From assembly GCA_024734495.1 (NCBI GenBank), contig JALMQS010000681.1, forward strand, positions 9,623,576 to 9,687,575: a stretch of 64,000 bases of DNA. Direction: 5' to 3'. The notes under the pieces are model-generated. The model was not told the DNA's origin and made no database searches. It worked only from the letters and a program-made list of their open reading frames with translations. Below, piece after piece: positions 41,183 to 51,918 of this stretch (position 1 is the stretch's first letter; each line of letters starts with the position of its first letter). Made by a program: the position numbers and the translations under genes. This stretch comes from Forficula auricularia (Eukaryota; Arthropoda; Insecta; Dermaptera; Forficulidae).

Positions 41183-41384
41183 TTATTCACCGATGGCAAG
41201 CGGTTGCTGATTTTCGCCAATAATGCAAACAAAAAAAGTACAATTAGAATTGGTATTTTGTTTAATCATTGTTCAGAATTTTATATTGCTATAATGTAAT
41301 TTAATTACAGAATTATTATTATTATTATTTCCACTCTGTTATCACAAGATTCTTGTGAAATTTTATATTTATCATATTATAAAA

Positions 41385-41620
41385 AAACATTAAAGAAAGT
41401 GTCCCCTACTTGATCTGAGATATTATAGATAACATTGCTTACATTTCAGAGGAGTCTAAGCCAAAACGTACCGGGGCCATTGGCAATTATGTTCGATTCG
41501 ACGGGATGTTATCCCTCTTCTGATATCTAAGCAAAATTATCTATAACACCTCAGATCAAGCAGTTGGCACCGCTATTTCTTATAAAATCACCTCAGCGAA
41601 ACAAATTTCTAGTTTTATCA
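41385..41620. repeat. Inverted-repeat element
   Basis: TACTTGATCTGAGATATTAT... and its reverse complement ATAACACCTCAGATCAAGCA enclose about 100 nt. Related single arms occur at 1860-1940 and 54985-55070. Class unknown. Confidence 0.5.
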
Positions 41621-42540
41621 TTTTTGCTTTTATTACTAATCAGAAAATAAAATATTCGATTTATATATTATACATTAGAAATACGACCAATTTTTAATAA
41701 TTGTCGGAAATAAACACTTTACTTGAAATCAATGTTCCACAAATTTTTTTGCCTTCATCGGGTAAATAAAAATAAAAATTAATTGAAATTACAATCACAT
41801 TATGAATTATTATTCATTAAAGATTTAATGATAAGTATATAATACATTTTATTATTTTTAAAAATTGTATTTCTTTTTTTAATTTCAATAATTTGTTTTA
41901 TTTTTATATTTTATTTTTATAATGGGTTAACATTAATTTAATTTATTTTTGTTTAATAAAAAAAAGTATATTTTCTAATTCAAGATCATGTTCATTAATT
42001 TTGTAAAGGAAATTTTTCGAAAAAAAAATGATACCCACTTTATTTTCTATTTATATTGTTTGTATATTATATCCAAATTAATTTTTCATTTCTTATCAAA
42101 TGGAATCAAGTGAGTTTTGAATCAATTCCTACGATGGCATGTCCTTGATCTAATTATATAAATTAATAAATATCGAAATGAAATATTTTTTTATTATTTT
42201 AATTCAATCAATTGTTTGGTATAGAATTGTTCTATATTTTCGATCTGCGACGAAGGCAAAATTAATTAGACAAATACTATTCATTGATTTCATTAAAAGT
42301 TATTTGTTGACCATTCACCCGATCATTCTTATAATACTCTATATAACATGTGTTAAACTTTCTTAGACTCTTTTCAAGGTGATTCATAATGAATGAGTAG
42401 ATTAATACCGTTCATCTTTTATAGATTCAGTGCAGTTTTGTTAGAAAACTAAACAAACATAACTCTAATGGAACCTTAATGAGAGTGATGACGTAACTGT
42501 CCTTATAACTTAGCATAATTATTGGATAAAAATTACTTGG
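41621..42540. other. Intergenic AT-rich sequence, nothing recognised
   Basis: Low-complexity A/T runs only. Confidence 0.4.
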
Positions 42541-42965
42541 TAGGTTTCACATTAAGATATAAAAAATAAAACAAATTATTTTTTGAGAGACTTTAATCCC
42601 GATTTATATATATATTTCGGGTGGCTAACCCATCTTCAGGAGCAACAGAGGGTAACCGACCTGAATAGGTTGAATTTGAATACAGGTCAATGGTAGAATT
42701 TATTTTTAAATAACAAAAGGGTAAAACTTCCTACCTTTCTCCCTCCCTAATTTTAAATATTTACCCTTTTGTTATTTAAAAATAAATTTTACCATTGACT
42801 TGTATTCAAATTCAACTTATCCAGGTCGGTTACTTTCTGTTGGTCCTGACGATGGGTTAGCCACCCGAAATAGATATATTGAGATTAAAGTCTCTCCAAA
42901 AATAAATTCGTTTTATTTTTATATCTTAATGTGAAACCTAGCAAGTATTTTTTATCCGATAATTT
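42541..42965. repeat. Palindromic element, family 3, with hammerhead-like motifs in both arms
   Basis: About 200-nt arms (42541-42745 and 42755-42965) are near reverse complements. The left arm (-, 42615-42639) has CTGAAGA, T, GGGT-TAGCC-ACCC, GAAA. The right arm (+, 42846-42870) has CTGACGA, T, GGGT-TAGCC-ACCC, GAAA. Both fit CUGANGA-N-stem II-GAAA, but stem III and the cleavage base are not obvious. Confidence 0.6.
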
Positions 42966-44102
42966 AAAAAATGTTTCACCAAGTACCAACACCAAATTCC
43001 TCAAAAACTACTTAGCATAATGTTTATTTATGTTTCGAAGGCAACTGTTGTACTGAGTTGAACGAAAATGTGAACTGAATCGCTTAACAGAATTCGTTGT
43101 ATAGCTAAGAGTCCCTGTAGTAACTTAAATAAGTATAAATATAATGTCATTTTCAAATGAACTATCTGATTAAGGATGTTTACGTTATCGCAATCTAAAG
43201 CAACCGTTACACTGATTGCATTAAAATTTGCACCGAAATGCTATTCAGAAAATGTTTTAGATATAGGAGCGATGATCTCATCACTCTGGAGTTCATCAGC
43301 AAACTCTATAAGATTATATGTATGTTTCTTAGAATAAATAAAACAGATTAAATTATAATTAATTTCACATTGCTTCTAAATGCTGAGTATGGACAAATTT
43401 TCGAATCATATCTATTAAGTTTTAACTCAATTTTATTAATTTATTAAATGAAACACACATAGAATCCTATATTTTTGTTCAATCTCTAAGATTTGATCAA
43501 TAGTGCCTTATTAAAGTTTGAAATAAATAACCATTTCGCCCCCGCCCAATTATATGAGCTAAGAAAGTTTACGTGGAATTATTATAAACAAGAATTAAAA
43601 ATTATTGTGATAGTCTCTATAAAATAATACTAAGCGTACTTTTTAACAAATAATCTAATAGCATGTAGAAATAAATTGAATACAATTAATTATATTTGTA
43701 TAATATGAATCAAATCTCGATTTAACTAGAAGTTAGCGGAATCTATCCATCACTTGAATGCCTATCATAAAAGTCTTCTAGTCAGATACCTTAAGAAACA
43801 CCTGGACAATTTGAATAGAAACCATTTTTGAGTTTATACACAGTTTCATGTTTGCTTTTTATTTATTTATTATTTTTTTTATTCAAATTCAATCGCTTGT
43901 TTCGAATCAATTCTTTATACGGAGTGCCTTAGGTTTATTGTAAAATTAACCCATTAATTCAATCGATTAGTTGTTTATTTCTCTTGTAAATGAAAACGTA
44001 TTACTTAGCATAGAATACAATTTAAATGTATGTAATTAATGAATTATATAAATAAAATAAAAATCCATTTTATGTACATAATAACTCAGTTTTTTTTATT
44101 TA
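42966..44102. other. Intergenic AT-rich sequence, nothing recognised
   Basis: No coding or repeat signal that I can name. Confidence 0.4.
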
Positions 44103-44854
44103 TCAATACTATTAAAGGACATTTGTGCCTGTGTCTGTACCTATTTATCTATGTCCGATCCCCGAGGCTATGTCCATCCCTCTAGGACAGTGTTCCGCAA
44201 AGTGTGTGCCGCGGCAACTGGTGTACCGTGGTCATTAGATGGTGTGCCGCGGAAAAATGTCAAGTTTTGTTAAGATAATGCATCTACACATAGCTGAGAG
44301 TTATGCGAGCACCCTTATCAACGATGCCTCCAAATTTTGATCGCCTGTGGTCATTTAAGCAGGCTCACATTTCTTATTAAATATCTTTGCCTATTATATT
44401 GATTATAATAATAAATAAATATTAAATAAACATTGTTTTTTTCTTTGGTGTACCTCTAAAATTTCTTTATTTGGTAGGTGTACCTTGAACATAAAAAGAT
44501 TGCGGAACACTGCTCTAGGAGTTATTTGATTATTCCTTTAGAAACAAAGTTGTAGAGGATGTAATTTTTGACATGTTTGTTTAAAACATTTTTGAAAATA
44601 ACCACCCTAAATGGGGGGGGGTCAAAAAATGAAAATTCTAGCCTTTTATAGACCAAACTCAACCAAATTTTGAATATACATTCTGTGGGCCTCAGAAGGC
44701 TAGAAATGGAAAAACTATCTGCCCAAATAATGATGAGAGAAGGAGTTACACCAAAAAAGGTGCAACCCCTAAAGGCCTGGGTTGGAGAAGAGGAGAGGGT
44801 TCAGGCCTTCCCCTTGGCTAGCAAGAGGCCCGCCAAGGCGGGCTTCACAGCTAG
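44103..44854 (+). mobile_element. Non-autonomous Helitron-like element
   Basis: The 5' end TCAATACTATTAAAGGAC starts with TC after an A. The 3' end has hairpin CCCGCC-AA-GGCGGG, then CTTCACAG and CTAG (44851-44854) followed by T. This is A|TC...CTAG|T with a subterminal hairpin, the diagnostic rolling-circle layout, without target duplication. It contains one ~115-bp monomer and a nested hAT MITE at 44188-44512. No RepHel gene. Confidence 0.8.
44188..44512. mobile_element. hAT-like MITE nested in the Helitron-like element
   Basis: Perfect 13-bp inverted ends CAGTGTTCCGCAA / TTGCGGAACACTG and a perfect 8-bp duplication CTCTAGGA at 44180-44187 and 44513-44520. The subterminal GTGTGCCGCGG motif is typical of a widespread group of hAT MITEs. 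Confidence 0.88.
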
Positions 44855-45350
44855 TATATAGATAAAACAAAACAGAATGTTTTGGGTGTGATATTACTTA
44901 CATGATAACTAATTAAAAGAATATAAGTCTATAATGGTTGGTATTCTTTACTTATGGGAGCGCATCAATTTTTTTCAGCAGCTTTTTCAAAAACTAATAA
45001 TTTTATAGCAATTAAATTAATTTTAAACAGATCTAAGATAAGTTGCTTTAATTTATTTTTAGAGATTTTTCGAAGTCCCCAGCGCCTGGGCGAAATTTCT
45101 CTGTTAATGTTCAAGCACCAATTTTAATCTATTTCTCTATTATTGAAATTAACCACCAAGTAGTGTTCAATTTTTAAAATAGGTTCTTGAATAACTTTTA
45201 AGAGTATAAAGTGGTCACGAGCAAATTAATTTGAGAAATGATGATATAGATCAGGGGTTCCGAAACTTTGTTGACATGCGACCCACATTCAAGAGAAAAA
45301 ATTTTCACTACCCGTTATACATATAGAGATATATTATATATAAATTTATC
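44855..45350. other. Intergenic sequence with a hAT-like end
   Basis: CAGGGGTTCCGAAACTTTG at 45253 resembles a hAT terminus. No matching end was found. Confidence 0.35.
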
Positions 45351-45596
45351 TTGAAGGAGACAATAGAAGAATGTGTCTTCTGCTGAAATTATAAATTGTA
45401 TTTATAACGAGACTATAGTTTCGAGGGCTTTGCCCTCTTCATCAATCTATTACAATTGATTCACAGGAATGGATAGTGATAGTGTAACTATAGTCTCGTT
45501 ATAAATAAAATTTATAATTCCAGCAGAAGACACACTTTTATTGTCTCCTTCAATATATAAAAATTCTGCTACCCTCGGCACAAAAACGTTCAATTT
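45351..45596. repeat. Palindromic element, family 2 copy 3
   Basis: Arms as in 2698-2945. The left arm minus strand has stem II GAGGGC/GCCCTC, GAAA and CTATAGTC, but the core starts TTGATGA (C3 changed). The right arm begins at AACTATAGTC, as in the compact copy at 35443. Confidence 0.65.
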
Positions 45597-45719
45597 AATA
45601 AATTTTTAACAGACTTTTTTTTGATCTCATATGAAGATTTGTCAGTATTTCATATTTTAAAAACACTGTTCAAATTCAAGCTAGATAAAAAAAATGTAGA
45701 TGTAGCTCAAGAATTTAGA

Positions 45720-46115
45720 AAATCTAAAAAATGCACAAAAATCAATTTTTTTCTTTCCAAATATTTTTATTCTCTATACTGAAATTGTTTCTCTTTTATA
45801 AAAAAAAAAAATAACCACCTGAAAATTTCGACTCAAAATATAAATTTTTAAATGTTGCTAAAATTTGTTGAAGTTTTTTAGTGGTTCATGATGGCGTTTT
45901 TTTAACTATCTTTAAATATTAAGGCTTAATTTTTTACTTTCAATTTACACCATAATGAACAAAAATAGACGAGACTAAAAAAAAAAAATTGAGTTGCCTT
46001 TAAAAATTTATATTTTGAGGTGAAATTTTCAGGGGGTTATTTTTTCATATAGAGAAATAATTTCTGTGCAGAGAATAAACATTTTCGGAAAGAAAAATAT
46101 TGATTTTTATGCATT
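45720..46115. repeat. Inverted-repeat element, family unnamed
   Basis: Arms of about 120 nt (around 45720-45852 and 46000-46115) are imperfect reverse complements around a 145-nt centre. No coding capacity. Confidence 0.5.
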
Positions 46116-46215
46116 GATAGATTCAACGCCGCCTACTAGAGGTAAGGTATGCATTCAAATAGCACGTCTGACCTTACGGTTGCATCTTCAGGCGCCTAAC
46201 ATAAAAAAACTACAT

Positions 46216-46420
46216 TTTGAGCATTACTACAATTTCCGGGCCCGGGACCTAAAATCTGAAGCGGAATTGAATAAGAATGTGTTTTTATGAAGTGGAAAAA
46301 GTTGGTCACACTACGCAAAAATACATCCTTAAAAATATTGCCCCCGTGCCCGGGACTCATAGGTGTACTTTGACCCCCCTTTTGGGGGGCCATTGGTCCA
46401 CCCTATTTTAAACTGGGCCA
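46216..46420. repeat. Dispersed repeat related to 1049-1560
   Basis: Reverse-strand relative of 1049-1250, sharing CCCGGGCC/GTCCCGGG boxes and TGAAGTGGAAAAAGTTGGTC. It lacks the nested MITE seen in the other copy. Confidence 0.55.
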
Positions 46421-46934
46421 AAGTATGTACAGGTCGTTATTTACTAATATTCATCAAATTAAAACAATTTTGTTATACAATATGTATAACTCAAGTTTTT
46501 ACTGGTATTTAATTGAAAAAAGATTCGAGCAGTTCTGATTTTATTAATTAAATATAATTATGTCAGAAAGAGATCTAAGGAAAAAAATAAATTAATTCAA
46601 AATTACTATCATTTTGTATTTACCTATTTTACGTGTTTTTTTTTAAATTTTATTATAGTTCATTTATTTATTTAAAATATTTACATTACTTTAGGAATCC
46701 TTCTTATAACATTAATAATGCAAATGAAATCACAGAGTAATACAGGCCTAGTAGGTCAATGTGTAATTCCACCACTGTACTCCAGCGGCGCTAATGAATC
46801 CTTCATCTTCCTGCCTTTGTTTGATAAAGAGAAACTCTGACAGGCCTTGCCCTAACAGGTATGCAAAGCATTAATTGCTTCCACAAAGAGGTGCCGGACA
46901 TCGTTTTATCAATCCAAATTTTTTAAATATTATA

Positions 46935-48582
46935 CACTCGGGAGCAGCTAAATCGACTCAACCTCTAAGCGCGCATACAAAGTCGTTTTTCTTTTAAATG
47001 GCCAAGCCGATATTTATAAAATAAATATATCTTTAAAGCTTATTTATTTAGCTTTACATTGATATCAATTTCAAGCAAATCGGCTTATTACTTTTTAAAT
47101 TATGTGATCCGAATGGCTGAACTGGAAAAATTGCTGTTCCTAGCTGCCGCTACTTGTTAGTTACAATTTCCTTATAAAAACCAATGTAACCAATTATTCT
47201 TATTAATCGATTTTCAGCAATTGACCTGAACACATCTACGCAAATTGACACAATTGTTTTCAGAAAATCATGGATACTAAGCCAGAAGTTGCCGCTCAAG
47301 TTGTTGCTCTGTTGGAACAGAGCCTTACTCAAAGAGAAGTCGCTAGTCAATTGAACTTAAGTCAGTCTACTGTCTCAAGGGTCTACAGAAGGTTTCAGGA
47401 GACTGGTGCCTTCACTCGGAGACCAAATACCCGCCGCCGCCGGTGCACGTCTGAGAGGGATGAACGTTTTATCGTCACGACGTCTCTCCGAAACCGCCAC
47501 CTCACTGGTGTCGATGTCCAGCAGCAGCTGAGAGAAGTTCGAGGTCTGGCTGTCAGTCGGTGGACAGTCAGAAGACGCTTGAAGGAAGCCAACCTCACTT
47601 GCAGAAGACCTGCCTCTGGACCAAAATTAACCTCACGTCACCGTCAAGCTCGACTTCAATTTGCTCGAGAGCATCTCAATTGGAGTATCGACCAATGGCG
47701 GGCTGCCCTATTCACAGATGAGTGTAGAGTGTGCATTCATGGCAGTGACAGGAGAAGTCGGGTCTACAGGCGTCAGGTAGAGCGATTTTCTCAATGCTGT
47801 TTCTCTCAAACAGTGTCATATGGTGGTGGTTCCGGCATGATTTGGGGTGGCATTTCTCTGGAGGGAAAAACAGATATTGTTTTTGTGCCTGGTGGAGGCC
47901 GGAGAGGGGGTCTAACAGCTGACCGTTACATTGCTGACATTCTCCTGCATCATGTTGTTCCATATAAAGGATTTATTGGGGAAAATTTTTTACTGATGCA
48001 TGATAATGCCCGGTGCCACGCTGCGATGGTCACTCGGCAATACATGACCGAAGTCGCTATCCACACCATGGAGTGGCCAGCGCTCAGCCCAGACATGAAT
48101 CCCATCGAACATATGTGGGACCACCTCAAACAAAGGGTTCGAGTCAGAAATTCGGTACCTTCGACCATTGATGAGCTTAAGACAGCCTTGTTAGATGAAT
48201 GGGAAGGCATCCCTCAAGATTTTATAAAAAAACTCATCAGGTCGATGCAGGATCGCATGCGGGCTGTTATAAAAGCTAGGGGGGCAACACAAATTATTAA
48301 GAAAATAAATTTTCTTTGTTATGTTTAAAATGTCAATTTAATTTTAATTTTGAACATCCCTACTTTTCCTTTCCTTTACATCCTTTTTTCCTTTCATTGT
48401 CATTCAGATCACATAATTTAAAAAGTAATGAGCCGATTTGCTTGACATTGATATCAATGTAAAGCCAAATAAATAAGCTTTAAAGATATATTTATTTTAT
48501 AAATATCGGCTTGGCCATTTAAAAGAAAAACGACTTTGTATGCGCGCTTAGAGGTTGAGTCGATTTAGCTGTCTCCCGAGTG
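46935..48582 (+). mobile_element. Complete Tc1-like transposon
   Basis: 1,648 bp bounded by TA (46933-46934 and 48583-48584). Inverted repeats of about 180 bp starting CACTCGGGAG (46935-47116 and 48401-48582) differ by only a handful of changes. A single uninterrupted transposase frame lies between them. Long TIRs, an intact gene and close TIR match point to a recent insertion. Confidence 0.92.
47270..48328 (+). CDS. Tc1-family transposase, DD34E, intact
   Basis: 352 residues, full length for Tc1 transposases. The N-terminal bipartite HTH (residues about 10-45, QREVASQLNLSQSTVSRVYR, and a second around 60-115) would bind the TIRs, with an RRPNTRRRR basic stretch between. The catalytic domain has FTDE (D150), HDNARCH (D245) and SPDMNPIEHMW (E280); the last two are 34 residues apart, giving DD34E. 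A Gly-rich GGGSGMIWGG box is present. It catalyses cut-and-paste transposition into TA. The ATG at 47270 follows the TIR by about 150 nt. No frameshift or stop is seen. Confidence 0.95.
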   Translation: MDTKPEVAAQVVALLEQSLTQREVASQLNLSQSTVSRVYRRFQETGAFTRRPNTRRRRCTSERDERFIVTTSLRNRHLTGVDVQQQLREVRGLAVSRWTVRRRLKEANLTCRRPASGPKLTSRHRQARLQFAREHLNWSIDQWRAALFTDECRVCIHGSDRRSRVYRRQVERFSQCCFSQTVSYGGGSGMIWGGISLEGKTDIVFVPGGGRRGGLTADRYIADILLHHVVPYKGFIGENFLLMHDNARCHAAMVTRQYMTEVAIHTMEWPALSPDMNPIEHMWDHLKQRVRVRNSVPSTIDELKTALLDEWEGIPQDFIKKLIRSMQDRMRAVIKARGATQIIKKINFLCYV

Positions 48583-48584
48583 TA

Positions 48585-49074
48585 GTTCCTTACAAGTAAA
48601 TACCAGAAGGCAGTTTTTTGAGGTGTCAATTCACAACTCTATTGTTGTTGCTTTCGCTTGTCTAGACTTTATAAAAATAATTAGCAAAGCTGGTGTCGTC
48701 TGAGACAGATTACATGCATGGAAAGAAAATTGGTCCTGTCTTCATGAATATAAGGTTCACTAATTGATAAACATTGAAAATTCAATATTTATATTCTACC
48801 GAGGGTTCTAATGAGTCTGAAATCAGTTGTTCAGCATTGTTCCATATGTTTTGCTATTCGATAAAGCAGAAAAAGTCTGCTGATAGCCCATTAGAGATCA
48901 AAATATGACTTTATTAGATTTTGAGATTTCTATATTCACATTCCATTTGAAAATAAAAATGTTAAATGAATTATTGTAGGTAATCAGCTGAAATTTAGCA
49001 CAGTTTATAGTGCCTGGAGCACCGAGCGATGCTCGGTAATTTTTTGCCTCTAAATATCTTAATAACTCATGACT
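48585..49074. other. Intergenic sequence, nothing recognised
   Basis: No gene or repeat end identified. Confidence 0.4.
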
Positions 49075-49505
49075 AGAGACCGGATTACTATGCAATTGCA
49101 TATTTTGTTTGCGGCCATATACGACCCAGGGGATCAATTATCTATCCGAATCATACATCTAGGATACTGTGGGTTAAACTTTATACTGCATATTTTTGCA
49201 TATTTGAGTAATATTGCATAAAATTTCATATTTAAAGAATATTGCATAAAATTGCATATGTGAAGGATTTTTTGTCAAATATTGCCTATTTCGCGCCAAA
49301 TACAGATTTTATAAAAGTAAATTTTCTGAGAAAGAATGAAAAAAAAATTAAGAAACATATATATAATGTTCCTTTAAATTTGCCCCCATTACATCTGAGG
49401 ATGTAAAGCGGTCCTTTTCATTGTATAAATCAATTTTAAGTGACCGGAGACATAATAACTTGAAGATAATTTAGAAAAATACTTGTAAACATAAATTATT
49501 CACAA
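49075..49505. mobile_element. Deletion derivative of the 10149-11782 element
   Basis: Starts TAGAGACCGGATTACTATGC and follows the reverse strand of 11782-11520, then jumps to the part corresponding to 10870-10740. The other terminus is missing. Confidence 0.6.
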
Positions 49506-49639
49506 TTACAATCAAATTTTAATTATTTTTTGAGATCCTTTGTTAATTATTTCTATTTTATTATTATTTAATGGCTTTCGGTAGCTAAAGCTCATGTTGG
49601 TCATTGACTGTTCGTGTTTGTATGTGAAAGTGTGTATAA

Positions 49640-49960
49640 AGTGTGTGTAAATTAGGCGGTCAATAGAAAGCCAGACATCGTGGCAAAGGATGGGTCGGGG
49701 GTGGTGTGGGTTTTGGACGTCCAGATCGTCTTCGCACTTACACGACTGGGTGTTGCCCACCGAAACAAAAGAGAAAAATATAGGGGCAACTCCAGTCTGG
49801 TGGATAATATTGCGGAGCGATTTGGCGTCGGAGCGGGCTCGGTCAGGGTCGAGGCCATCACACTCTCGTGGAAGGGAGTGTGGTGGCATAAAGCAGTGGA
49901 GCCCTTCATCGCCCTGGGTATATCCCAAAACAATAAACGATTTGACATATAGGGCGATGG
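49640..49960. other. GC-richer block with overlapping open frames, unidentified
   Basis: Frames are open on both strands (for example 49652-49948 on the minus strand), but no domain is recognised. Composition differs from the AT-rich surroundings, so it may be a fragment of an unidentified transposon. Confidence 0.25.
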
Positions 49961-50088
49961 GGGGATCTCTCCTTAATTTTTTATACTTTCAGCAGAAGAA
50001 CATATAGAGCGGGTGGCGTATGATTATTTTTTGTAAATACAAAAAAAAAAAGAAATGTGAGTTACAAAGTATTACAAAGTATTACAAG

Positions 50089-50799
50089 TGTTATGCCTCC
50101 CGACAATACTTTCCTGGAATATAAATATAATTATTCTTACGGGTCGCTTGGAGGTCCCTTTGAGGCTGGAGTGACATCTTTTTGACAAAGGCAATTCGCT
50201 TCCTGTCAATAAATATGAAATGGCTCTTGAAGCCAAGTCATAAATAATTGTCAATGCCTTTTTGGCCCCAGATGTTGATTTATAAATGTCATTTTTACCG
50301 TGAGAAATATCTATTTCCATTTCTGGAAATTTCCTATGAAGGGTCACGTGGTTCTGAAGACCATCCCTTAAAAAAGGGAGTGGTCAATAATTAAGAATTT
50401 GGCCTATGAGAGGGAATCTTAGAATTTCGACGTTTCAGGAGCTTTTAGTCAGTGGAGAGTTTGGCAGTTCTAATTTTGCTCTTGAGAGAGTCAGTCCTAG
50501 TTTGAAGTCAGAGATGGTCACTTGTTAATTTGGAGTTAAGAGATGAGGCTCTCCAGCCATCAGTTGGAGACAAGTGTATTTATAATTAACTAATAAAAAT
50601 AATCAAAAGTAAATAATGCTCTTTCTTTGAACAATCTCTCTCTCTTCAAAACCAGCACCAGGGCTTAAACAGGCCGAATCGCTTGGGCCCGTTACCAAGA
50701 CCTTTCACGGGGAGCTATCTTCGAGATAAAATCGACAAATCGTCAACCCTTTCTCTGGTCAAGAAGGGTTGCAACCAAAACCAACAGTGTGTCGCAACA
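50089..50799. mobile_element. Solo LTR
   Basis: 711 bp starting TGTTATGCC and ending GTCGCAACA (TG...CA, with TGTT/AACA inverted ends), flanked by 4-bp duplications CAAG at 50085-50088 and 50800-50803. It contains AATAAA-like sequences near 50590. No internal retrotransposon sequence remains beside it. The minus-strand frame at 50072-50347 is within this LTR and not a gene. Confidence 0.7.
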
Positions 50800-50929
50800 C
50801 AAGTTTTACAAAGTATTAGTCTAAGATTCAAAATAATTTGCTTCAAACAAAAATAGGATTTAATCAAAATGAGTCAAAAAAGATACGTATTCTTTTTTCA
50901 TTAAAATGTACTCTTATCTAATTTTTTAG

Positions 50930-51540
50930 TTTACGATTTATTCCTGAAAATATTTTCTCTTTGGTTCAGGTTTAAATGTATAGCTTTATTTCATATTTTA
51001 AAATTAAAAACGGTTAATGATTCATTTAATTTTTTCAAATAAATAAATATTCACTTAAAATGTTCATCAACTTAGATTATATATTTATATTTTCGGGCTA
51101 ATTTCCCGAAATAAAACTTTCTCTCTTTCGGATTAAACTGCCGAAACATTTATACATATATAGAATAATACTTTACCCAATACTATAGGGATAACAATCA
51201 AAAAATAAATAGTTAATCTACTATAATTAGTTTAATTTGTATTCGTAAGTTTTTATCAATAGTCTTATTATAACCTAATTTCATACATATATTCAGAAGA
51301 GAATTTACAATATAAGTACATATTTATATTTATTAAGTATATAAAATAGTTTATAGTTAATAAAACATTTCTCTTTGGTTTAAATCACCAAGAGCCGAAA
51401 TAAAATCATTTCGTAACATAAAATTAGTCATGATAAAATAAACATAATTGATAGCAATCATAAAATAAATAATTTATTTAGTTATAATTAGACTAATCGT
51501 TTAGTTTGTATTTTTAATTTTTTATCGATTTCATACATTT
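50930..51540. repeat. Diverged tandem duplication
   Basis: Two units of about 280 nt (ending near 51310 and 51580) share ATAACAATC/ATAGCAATC, AAATAAATA, TATAATTAG and ATTTCATACAT..TTCAGAA in the same order, with CGAAA-containing starts. Function unknown. Confidence 0.4.
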
Positions 51541-51544
51541 TTCA

Positions 51545-51634
51545 GAACAAGACCTACAATAGACACTTGATATCAGACGAAAATTTCTCCAGCTGCTTTA
51601 TGATTCAACCAACCATTGAAGCAATTCAGGATAC
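51545..51634 (+). pseudogene. Open frame of unknown identity, left of the LTR insertion
   Basis: After tttttcAG the frame reads NKTYNRHLISDENFSSCF and IQPTIEAIQDT up to the LTR target site. It continues on the other side (53311-53548) only after a 4-base change of frame. It could be an exon of a decayed gene or part of an older transposon. Confidence 0.3.
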
Positions 51635-51771
51635 TGATGCGTACAAAGCTTACTTGATGTATTGTTAATCGTTCTATTGTTTGTATTTATATTTATATTT
51701 ATATGTTGATATTGTTGTTAAATAAATGTTTTAAATGAGATTACGAGTTCTTAATTAAAATGATCGTAATA
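51635..51771 (+). repeat. 5' LTR
   Basis: Begins TGATGCGTAC and ends GATCGTAATA, so lacks the usual CA end. Carries AATAAA at about 51721. One mismatch to the 3' LTR. Confidence 0.88.
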
Positions 51772-51772
51772 T

Positions 51773-51789
51773 TGGCGCCCGAACAATGT
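51773..51789 (+). other. tRNA primer-binding site
   Basis: TGGCGCCCGAACAATGT directly follows the 5' LTR. The TGGCGCCCGAACA core is a common primer-binding form for a tRNA 3' end. Confidence 0.8.
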
Positions 51790-51918
51790 GAAAATGATAA
51801 GAAAACCTAGTAGACCACTAGTGAAGAGGAATAAGAAAAATGATTTTGCGAATATGGAAATAACGAGGGGGAGATATCGAAGATCAAGGATCATATAAAA
51901 AAAGGTGAGCATAGAGTA

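Noticed and set aside
47395..48210. Minus-strand frames over the Tc1 element
   Set aside because: Shadows of the transposase coding sequence.
50072..50347. 91-residue minus-strand frame
   Set aside because: Contained in the solo LTR; no domain.
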